In this document: piece by piece, positions 33,651-40,219 of the stretch | How positions within the stretch are numbered: the first letter of the stretch is position 1 | Layout: each line of letters begins with the position of its first letter | Assembly (NCBI GenBank): GCA_041748175.1 | Contig: JBGTDU010000017.1 | Span: 34,002-98,001 of the forward strand | Direction of reading: 5' to 3' | From: JAHEJB01 sp041748175 | Lineage (GTDB): Bacteria > Bacteroidota > Rhodothermia > Rhodothermales > Rubricoccaceae | Length of the DNA: 64,000 nt | Notes under the pieces: generated by a model | What the model saw: only the letters and a program-made list of their open reading frames with translations | What the model was told of the DNA's origin: nothing | Databases searched by the model: none | Made by a program: the position numbers and the translations under genes

Positions 33651-33831
33651 CAGGGGTCTGTGGATTTGTTCATCCGTTGGGGAGGCGAGCGAATCCTGGT
33701 CGAGAGCAAGGCGCGAGATCGCAGTCGGATTGGTGATCCGGCAGTCTGCCCCGCACAGCGGGGAGACTCTCGCAACGCTGAGATTGAACGAGAGCTGCCG
33801 CAGATTGGAGGAATAGATCAACAGCCTGCTA
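33651..33831 (+). repeat. Short inverted-repeat-bounded element (MITE-like), copy B
   Basis: This copy matches the reverse complement of 28062-28225, with TTCATCCGTTGG, GAGCAAGGCGCGAGATCGCA and CTCGCAACGCTGAGAT in the same order. The right end GATCAACAGCCTGCTA (33816-33831) is perfect; the left end is degenerate. It has about 20 extra bases in the centre that form a different hairpin (CCCCGC aca GCGGGG). Its terminal TAG, read on the minus strand at 33829-33831, is the stop codon of the SLC13 permease gene. It lies between that gene and cysD. Confidence 0.85.
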
Positions 33832-35586
33832 GAGCCAAACCAGCGCGCAGGTCACAACAGTAGTGGCCATAACAATCAGGCTAACAGGGAGGCCGGCTCG
33901 CGCGTAGTCGCCGTACCGATAGCCTCCCGGACCCATCACCATGAGGTTGGTCTGATAGCCAATCGGCGTAAGGAAGCTGGCTGCAGACGCCACGGTTACG
34001 GCGATGGCAAATGCCTTCCAATCGACTCCCAATTCCGTTGCAACTGCCAAGGCGACGGGAAGCATCAGAACGGCGGCGGCCTTGTTGGTAATGAGCTCGG
34101 CGAGAAGATTGGCTGAAACATAGACAATGACCAGCATGGCAACGGTGCCAACAGAGCCCGCCGCGCCTACGATACCGTGTGCTGCGGCTCCGGCCAGCCC
34201 GGTGGATTCAACAGCTTTGCCCAGCCCCAGAGCAGCCGCAATAACGAGGATGACGGGCGCATCGATTGCTTTTGCCAATCCTTTTCCGCGCAAACAACCC
34301 GTGGCGACCATGGAGAGCGCGGCAGCAAATGTGGCGGTGGCCAATGGCAGAATCCCCATTGCCACGACCACGATCATGGCAACCGTGATGACTAACGAAA
34401 CAGGCGCACGGCTCGCGACGGGCCGAACATAGTCGATAGCCGAAACCAGGGCAAAATCGTCATTGCTGGATGAAAGGCGGTGGGCAAGCGCCGGTTTCCC
34501 TTCCACCAGCAGGAGGTCGCCGGGCGCCAGCTCAACACGGCCAAGGCCGCCCTCTACAAGCGCGCCCTGTCGCTGAATTCCCAGAACCACGCCCCCGAAT
34601 TCCTCCCGGAAACCAATCTCTTTAAGCGTCCGACCCACGAGGCTGGAGTTTGGGCCTACGACCGCCTCCACGACGGGCAAATCCGGCCTCCCCTCTTCGA
34701 CATGCGGAGCCTTTCTTGCCAACCCGGCCCGCCGAACGAGCGTGTCGTGCGCGTGGACATCTCCCACAAACGTAAGAATGTCGCCCGGCAGCAGGGTGGT
34801 TTCGGGCTGGACTTCTTTTACCGTATCTCCCCGTCGCACTCGGGCCAGATAGGCGTCGCCGAGCGTACGCAGCCTTGCAGCTTCCACGGTTTGGCCGATG
34901 AAAGGGGCATCGGCCAACACGATGAGCTCGAACTGATAGTCGCGCATGCGCCCACCAAACGCCGGATCGGCGCGATTTGGCAGGAGCCGGTGCCCGACGA
35001 ACGCATAGTAGGCGCAAACCAAAACCGCAGCAGGCACGCCCACCCACGTGAGGTCGAAAAAGCCGAAGCCGGGAAGGCCTTCCGCCAGGAGCAAGCCGTG
35101 AACGACGACGTTCGTGCTCGTCCCAATTAGCGTAAGCCATCCTCCGACAATGGCTGCTGTGGAGAGTGGGATAAGCAATTTCGACGCGGGAATTCCCTGT
35201 GTCCTTGCCCACGCCTGCACGCGAGGGATGAGCATGGCGACGATTGGCGTGTTGTTGAGGACGCCCGAGAGGACCGTCGTAGGCAACATCAAGCGAAGCA
35301 GCGCCGCCGTCGAATTGGAAGAACGAGGTTTCAGTAGCCTATCAAGAAAGCCGAGCGCGCCCGTCCCTTCGACACCTGCCGCAACCACGAACAGAGACGC
35401 GATTGCAATGACGGCCGGGTTCGAGAACCCACCAAACGCCTGCTCAGGCGTCACGATGCCCACCAACAGCAAGAGCCCAAGCGTGCCCAGGAGAACCAGA
35501 TCTGTGCGCCCGACCCCACGAACGAGCGCGACGACCATAATGAAGAGCGCGCCAAGCGTAAAGTATGCGTGCCAGGTGAGATCCAT
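33829..35586 (-). CDS. SLC13-family permease with TrkA-C domains (probable sulfate transporter)
   Basis: Protein of 585 residues. Membrane segments fill about 1-180 and 380-585. Two RCK/TrkA-C domains lie between them (about 200-280: ELIVLADAPFIGQTVEAARL; and 290-365: VVEAVVGPNSSLVGRTLKEI). Transport-domain motifs include AFGGFSNPAVIAIASLFVVA, LSGVLNNTPIVAML and LIGTSTNVVVHGLL, typical of SLC13/DASS proteins. Sulfate is the likely substrate because cysQ lies upstream and cysD/cysNC downstream, but related permeases carry other anions. The stop codon comes from the end of repeat copy B. Confidence 0.88.
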   Translation of the reverse strand: MDLTWHAYFTLGALFIMVVALVRGVGRTDLVLLGTLGLLLLVGIVTPEQAFGGFSNPAVIAIASLFVVAAGVEGTGALGFLDRLLKPRSSNSTAALLRLMLPTTVLSGVLNNTPIVAMLIPRVQAWARTQGIPASKLLIPLSTAAIVGGWLTLIGTSTNVVVHGLLLAEGLPGFGFFDLTWVGVPAAVLVCAYYAFVGHRLLPNRADPAFGGRMRDYQFELIVLADAPFIGQTVEAARLRTLGDAYLARVRRGDTVKEVQPETTLLPGDILTFVGDVHAHDTLVRRAGLARKAPHVEEGRPDLPVVEAVVGPNSSLVGRTLKEIGFREEFGGVVLGIQRQGALVEGGLGRVELAPGDLLLVEGKPALAHRLSSSNDDFALVSAIDYVRPVASRAPVSLVITVAMIVVVAMGILPLATATFAAALSMVATGCLRGKGLAKAIDAPVILVIAAALGLGKAVESTGLAGAAAHGIVGAAGSVGTVAMLVIVYVSANLLAELITNKAAAVLMLPVALAVATELGVDWKAFAIAVTVASAASFLTPIGYQTNLMVMGPGGYRYGDYARAGLPVSLIVMATTVVTCALVWL

Positions 35587-35648
35587 GCCGTGGTAGTCAG
35601 CGCTCTTCGGAGCAAGTCAGGTGGTGGGCAATCGTTGCCCGAGGTCGG

Positions 35649-36446
35649 CTACAACCACCGGCGCCAGTCGAGGTTCGGATCCCCGATTGTAAAGACCGAG
35701 GGGTTTCGGATGTCCTCCTTGTTGTAGGCAAGGCGCTCTCCGTCGCGGGTCATAAGGCGGCCGCCTGCGGCTTCGACAATGCATTGAGCGGCGGCCGTAT
35801 CCCACTCAAATGTCGGGACCGTCCGCGGATAGAAATCTGCCGCTCCAGCGGCTACCAAACAGAACTTGAGGGAGGAGCCCATACTCGTCGAGTCAACGTC
35901 AATGCCCTCCAAAGCCATTTTCCCGAGCATGGCAGCCACTTCCGGCCCGGCGTGATCGCGGCTGGCGACTACAGTCAGGCTTTTTGCGGAGGAATCGCGG
36001 GTGGAAAGAGTCGTCGGTTCGTTTCCATTGCGCTGGACGAATGCGCCGTCATCCTTGGCACCGAAGTACGTCAGCCCCTGAACCGGCACATGGACCACGC
36101 CCAAAACGGACTCGCGATTCTCTATCAGCGCAACGTTTACGGTGAACTCGCCGGATGTTTTCTTGACAAACTCCTTGGTTCCATCCAGCGGATCGACACA
36201 CCAGAAACGCGTCCACGTCTGCCGTGCATCGTACGAGCCAGGGTCGGATTCCTCAGACAGGACTGGAATATCTGGCGTGAGAGCCGACAGGTTCTCGACA
36301 AGAAAACGGTGCGACGCCTGGTCGGCCTGCGTCAACGGAGAGTCGTCGGCTTTGTAATTAACAGGAATGGGTTGGTCGTAGAAGCCCAGAATTATGCGCC
36401 CGGCCTCCTCAGCGATGGCGCGAATATCAACAAGTAACGGGGTCAC
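35649..36446 (-). CDS. cysQ: 3'(2'),5'-bisphosphate nucleotidase
   Basis: Protein of 265 residues with the inositol-monophosphatase-fold metal motifs: VLSEESDPG near residue 85, DPLDGTKEFVKKTSGEFTVN near 115 and TFEWDTAAAQCIVEAAGG near 215. CysQ removes the 3'-phosphate of PAP, the by-product of sulfotransfer or PAPS reduction, preventing its build-up. Its presence with cysD, cysNC and a permease completes a PAPS-using set. It lies 62 bp from the permease and 59 bp after the UDP-xylose synthase, on the same strand. Confidence 0.93.
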   Translation of the reverse strand: MTPLLVDIRAIAEEAGRIILGFYDQPIPVNYKADDSPLTQADQASHRFLVENLSALTPDIPVLSEESDPGSYDARQTWTRFWCVDPLDGTKEFVKKTSGEFTVNVALIENRESVLGVVHVPVQGLTYFGAKDDGAFVQRNGNEPTTLSTRDSSAKSLTVVASRDHAGPEVAAMLGKMALEGIDVDSTSMGSSLKFCLVAAGAADFYPRTVPTFEWDTAAAQCIVEAAGGRLMTRDGERLAYNKEDIRNPSVFTIGDPNLDWRRWL

Positions 36447-36505
36447 GAAGGAATGGTTTGGAAAGGGAGGACTCGAACAGGGGTGTGTTCGATGGAGTGT
36501 CGATC

Positions 36506-37456
36506 TCAGGCTGTGTGCGGCACGACGACATGCTCTCGGAAATAGTCGAGCGTTCGTTTGAGGCCGTCCGCACGGTCGACTTTAGGCTCCCAATTGAGCA
36601 CCCGTCGAGCTTTGGATATATCTGGCTGCCGCACCTGCGGATCGTCCGCGGGAAGCTCTTCAAATGAAATGACGCTGCTCGAACCAGTCATCGCAACGAC
36701 CTCTTCGGCGAACTCACGAATAGAGATCTCGGCGGGATTGCCGATGTTGACCGGCTCTGTCTCATCCGACAGGAGCAGCCTGAAGATGCCTTCAACGAGA
36801 TCGTCGACGTACTGAAACGAGCGGGTCTGCGAACCGTCGCCAAAAACAGTGATGGGCTCGCCGCGAAGGGCCTGCCCCATGAACGCAGGCAGGGCGCGAC
36901 CGTCGTTGAGACGCATTCGGGGTCCGTATGTATTGAAGATCCGAACAATGCGGGTTTCAACATGGTGGTAGCGTTGGTAGGCCATCGTAATGGCTTCGGC
37001 AAAGCGCTTGGCCTCGTCGTAAACGCCTCTCGACCCCACCGGATTGACGTTGCCCCAGTACGCCTCTGTCTGCGGATGCTCAAGTGGATCGCCGTACACC
37101 TCCGAAGTAGATGCGAGGAGAAACCGCGCCCCCTTGGCCTTTGCCAACCCCAGACAATTGTGCGTGCCCAGTGCACCCACCTTCAGCGTCTGGATGGGGA
37201 GTTTCAGGTAATCGATCGGGGACGCCGGGCTCGCAAAGTGGAGGATGTAGTCGAGGTCGCCCGCCACGTAAACGAAGTTTGTCACGTCGTGGTGGATGAA
37301 CTCGAAGCGCTCGTTGCCTATAAGGTGCGCCACGTTGTCCGGATTTCCGGTAACGAGGTTGTCCATACACACCACATCGTGCCCCTCGGCAAGAAACCGC
37401 TCACAAAGATGTGAGCCCAAAAAACCGGCGCCGCCGGTGATAAGTGTGCGTGGCAT
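36506..37456 (-). CDS. UDP-glucuronate decarboxylase (UDP-xylose synthase)
   Basis: Protein of 316 residues, an extended short-chain dehydrogenase. TLITGGAGFLGSHLCERFLA binds NAD at the N-terminus, followed by HFASPASPIDYLKLPIQTLK, LLASTSEVYGDP, the catalytic GVYDEAKRFAEA (Tyr-x-x-x-Lys) and RIFNTYGPRMRLNDGR. The H-F-A-S-P-A-S-P and D-x-x-x-Y-x-x-K patterns are those of UXS enzymes, which convert UDP-glucuronate to UDP-xylose. The adjacent upstream gene makes UDP-glucuronate, so the two catalyse consecutive steps (39-bp gap). Xylose or a derived sugar is therefore a probable building block of the polymer. Confidence 0.93.
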   Translation of the reverse strand: MPRTLITGGAGFLGSHLCERFLAEGHDVVCMDNLVTGNPDNVAHLIGNERFEFIHHDVTNFVYVAGDLDYILHFASPASPIDYLKLPIQTLKVGALGTHNCLGLAKAKGARFLLASTSEVYGDPLEHPQTEAYWGNVNPVGSRGVYDEAKRFAEAITMAYQRYHHVETRIVRIFNTYGPRMRLNDGRALPAFMGQALRGEPITVFGDGSQTRSFQYVDDLVEGIFRLLLSDETEPVNIGNPAEISIREFAEEVVAMTGSSSVISFEELPADDPQVRQPDISKARRVLNWEPKVDRADGLKRTLDYFREHVVVPHTA

Positions 37457-37495
37457 AGTAACCGTGGATTGGCGATTGGCGGAAGCCGTCGCTGA

Positions 37496-38899
37496 TTAAG
37501 CTTCTGCCCTGTCGCCCACGGCATCCTGAACCACCGCAGGCGCCACGAACGTTCGTCCGACGCTATGGTACGCAAATCCAAGTTCGGCCATCCGTTGGGG
37601 CTCAAAGACATTGCGGCCATCGAAAACAAGCGGTTGTGCAAGCGCGCGCCGCACACGCGTGAGATCGGGGCGGCGGAATTCCGGCCACTCCGTAGCGATG
37701 ACGAGCGCGTCGGCGTTTTCCAAAGCGCTGTAGGCGTTGGGGGCGTAGCTCAGGTTGCCATCGCCCATCGGGCCCTCGCCCAACTCACTTTGGGTCGTGC
37801 TCATGGCCTCGGGGTCGAAAGCGACAACGTCCGCACCCAGTGCGGTCAGATCCTGAATCATGTAATGGGCCGGGGCTTCGCGAACATCGTCAGTGTTCGG
37901 TTTGAAGGCCAGTCCCCACATCGCGATTCGTCGTCCGTCCAACCGTCCACGCTCATCGCCAAGAGCTGCTACGATTCTAGGTATGAGTGCCCGACGTTGG
38001 CGTTCGTTCACGCGAAGCACGGCGTCCAGAATCTCGAAGTCGTAGTCGAACTCGCTCGCGCTGCGGTGAAGCGCCTGCACGTCCTTCGGGAAGCAGGAGC
38101 CGCCGAATCCAATGCCAGCGTAGAGAAATCTGGAGCCAATCCTGCTGTCGGTGCCGATTCCCCGGCGCACGTTGTCTACATCGGCGCCCACGCGTTCGCA
38201 GAGGTTGGCAATCTCATTCATAAATGTGATTTTCGTTGCGAGCAGCGCATTTGCAGCATATTTCGTCATCTCGGCGCTCTTCTCGTCCATCACGATAATC
38301 GGGTTGCCCGACCTGACGAACGGCTCGTACAGGCGCGTCATCACTTCTCCCGCCCGGACCGAAGACGTTCCGAGTACCACGCGCTCGGGCTTCATGAAAT
38401 CGCCGACGGCCACTCCTTCTCTAAGGAATTCAGGGTTGGAAACCACGTCGAAATGGACGCCTTCCTGGACGCCCGATTCTTCAAGAACGGCTGCAACGCG
38501 CTTCGCCGTTCCGACGGGCACGGTGCTCTTGTCGACGATAACCCGGTATCCCCAGTCGGGATGGCTGGCCAGCAATCCACCGATCTGATCGGCTACGCCG
38601 AGCACATACGAGAGATCAGCACTTCCATCTTCTCCAGGAGGTGTGGGGAGGGCCAGAAAAATGACTTCGGCGGCCTCGACGGCCATCTTCAGGTCGGTCG
38701 TAAACGCGAGGCGATCTTCACGCCGACCTCGCTCGAAGAAGACTTCGAGGCCTGGCTCGAAGATGGTCAACTCGCCATCATTCAGTTTTCCAATCTTCGT
38801 CTCGTCAATATCAACACAAATGACGCTGTTGCCCATTTCGGCAAAGCACGTCCCTGAGACAAGACCTACGTACCCCGTACCTACAACTGCGATGTTCAT
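37496..38899 (-). CDS. ugd: UDP-glucose 6-dehydrogenase
   Basis: Protein of 467 residues. NIAVVGTGYVGLVSGTCFAE is the NAD site, VDKSTVPVGTAKRV follows, and the active-site cysteine motif GFGGSCFPKDVQAL is near residue 260. C-terminal motifs MWGLAFKPNTDDVREAPAHY and ATEWPEFRRPDL are typical. It oxidises UDP-glucose (or a related UDP-sugar) twice to the uronate. The next gene, UDP-glucuronate decarboxylase, supports UDP-glucose. The same enzyme family also makes UDP-GlcNAc uronate, which the WbpB/E/D-like module would need, so substrate breadth is an open question. Confidence 0.93.
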   Translation of the reverse strand: MNIAVVGTGYVGLVSGTCFAEMGNSVICVDIDETKIGKLNDGELTIFEPGLEVFFERGRREDRLAFTTDLKMAVEAAEVIFLALPTPPGEDGSADLSYVLGVADQIGGLLASHPDWGYRVIVDKSTVPVGTAKRVAAVLEESGVQEGVHFDVVSNPEFLREGVAVGDFMKPERVVLGTSSVRAGEVMTRLYEPFVRSGNPIIVMDEKSAEMTKYAANALLATKITFMNEIANLCERVGADVDNVRRGIGTDSRIGSRFLYAGIGFGGSCFPKDVQALHRSASEFDYDFEILDAVLRVNERQRRALIPRIVAALGDERGRLDGRRIAMWGLAFKPNTDDVREAPAHYMIQDLTALGADVVAFDPEAMSTTQSELGEGPMGDGNLSYAPNAYSALENADALVIATEWPEFRRPDLTRVRRALAQPLVFDGRNVFEPQRMAELGFAYHSVGRTFVAPAVVQDAVGDRAEA

Positions 38900-38986
38900 G
38901 TGGATGTGCGATGGTTGGGCGGAAGCAATTTGCGCCGCGTACGCGAATACCAGACCAAAGATCGACTCAGCCCAATCAAAGAACCG

Positions 38987-40207
38987 TTAAGGTTCAGCAA
39001 TCAAGTCCTGATCGTCACCGCCATCTCGGGCAACTGATGCGCCTCTGCGGCGACGGGCCCGCCCCGGCCGCAGCGCGTCGCGAATGGCCTGCCGCTTGCG
39101 CTGGCCACTCTCGGTCCCGGCTTCGGTGCGGATTCCTTCCAACAGAAAAGCGAAGAGCAGTCCGCCAGCCATTCCGAAAAGCCCGCCAACCAACACGATC
39201 AGTTTTCGGCGGGGGCGGGAACGGAGCAGCGGCACAACGGGGCGATCCAGAACGGTGATCACGGGGCTTGCGCGCTGAACCTCTATCTCAGCCTGTTTCA
39301 GTTCGCTCTGGTACTGGCCAAATACTTCGGTTGCAAAACTCATGTCTTGCCGCAGCCGATCCCGTTCAGCGAGAAGCTGCGCCGACGTGAGGCCGCGGTT
39401 ACGGTCGTCGAAGCGTGCAAGCTGCGCGCGGGCAGTCCGCAGTTCGCCTTCCGCTTCTTGCGCGCGTTCCCGGATGAACTGATAATCCTCCCGTGCTTTC
39501 TGGGTCAGGAGCGATTGGACACGGGTCTGCAGCTCTCCAATAAGGCGGCCCACAAGGGAAGCGGCAAGGACTGGATCCTGCGCAGTCACCGAAACTGTCA
39601 TCAGACCTGTATCGGCATCGGCGTTCACCGAAATCATTCGGCTCATGGATTCCATGGCTTCCTGCTCTTCAAAAGTGTACGCAACGGACAAAGAGTCCGC
39701 CGTCGAATCGCTGCGTTGGACGTCACTTCCCCTCCCTCCTCCCCCAAAAAAACGGCGCAGACTGCGGCCCAGGCTGGCCGTCTCCCTTGTTTGCACATAG
39801 TCGAGGAACGTGGTCCGTTCTCCAGATTCAAGAATGAAGGTTTCGGCGAGCAGGTTGGCGCGAACCTCATGGCTCGTCAACACGTCCGGGTAGGCCTCAA
39901 TGGTCAGACCTGTTTGAGACTCCCCCAGATTCAGGCCCAACCCGCGGAGGGCGGCGAGCGAGCCGCCACTCCGACTTTCGCTCCGTGTTTCGCGCATCAA
40001 AACCGCCGACGAGGTGTACTCAGATGGAGTCGTCAATGCGACCACAACGCCGAACGCAATGCCGAGCAGCGTCAGCAGGATAATCAACCGACGACGGCGC
40101 GCCAGCACGTAAAGGCCGTCCAGAACAGACAGCTCTTTCGTTAGCGGCCCAACGTCTGCAGTGGACGGCTGCGGCTCGGATGTGGCGAAGTGGTCTTGAT
40201 CCGGCAC
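38987..40207 (-). CDS. Wzz/GumC-type polysaccharide chain-length protein
   Basis: Protein of 406 residues. It has two membrane helices, about 40-62 (RLIILLTLLGIAFGVVVALT) and about 340-365 (LIVLVGGLFGMAGGLLFAFL). A large periplasmic region lies between them, including a coiled coil at about 215-290 (REDYQFIRERAQEAEGELRT) and a proline motif before the second helix (VITVLDRPVVPLLR). The short cytosolic tail is basic and has no Walker motifs, so this is a Wzz-like co-polymerase without a Wzc tyrosine kinase. It sets polymer length together with Wzy and contacts the SLBB exporter, whose gene ends 12 bp upstream. Confidence 0.9.
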   Translation of the reverse strand: MPDQDHFATSEPQPSTADVGPLTKELSVLDGLYVLARRRRLIILLTLLGIAFGVVVALTTPSEYTSSAVLMRETRSESRSGGSLAALRGLGLNLGESQTGLTIEAYPDVLTSHEVRANLLAETFILESGERTTFLDYVQTRETASLGRSLRRFFGGGGRGSDVQRSDSTADSLSVAYTFEEQEAMESMSRMISVNADADTGLMTVSVTAQDPVLAASLVGRLIGELQTRVQSLLTQKAREDYQFIRERAQEAEGELRTARAQLARFDDRNRGLTSAQLLAERDRLRQDMSFATEVFGQYQSELKQAEIEVQRASPVITVLDRPVVPLLRSRPRRKLIVLVGGLFGMAGGLLFAFLLEGIRTEAGTESGQRKRQAIRDALRPGRARRRRGASVARDGGDDQDLIAEP

Positions 40208-40219
40208 GTCAGGACGCTC

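Noticed and set aside
33642..33863. 73-codon frame in repeat copy B as a gene
   Set aside because: It is the repeat read through its end into the permease gene; copy A has a stop in the equivalent place, so there is no conserved full frame.
34127..35130. Long plus-strand frames inside the SLC13 permease gene
   Set aside because: Antisense shadows of a gene with clear membrane and TrkA-C motifs.
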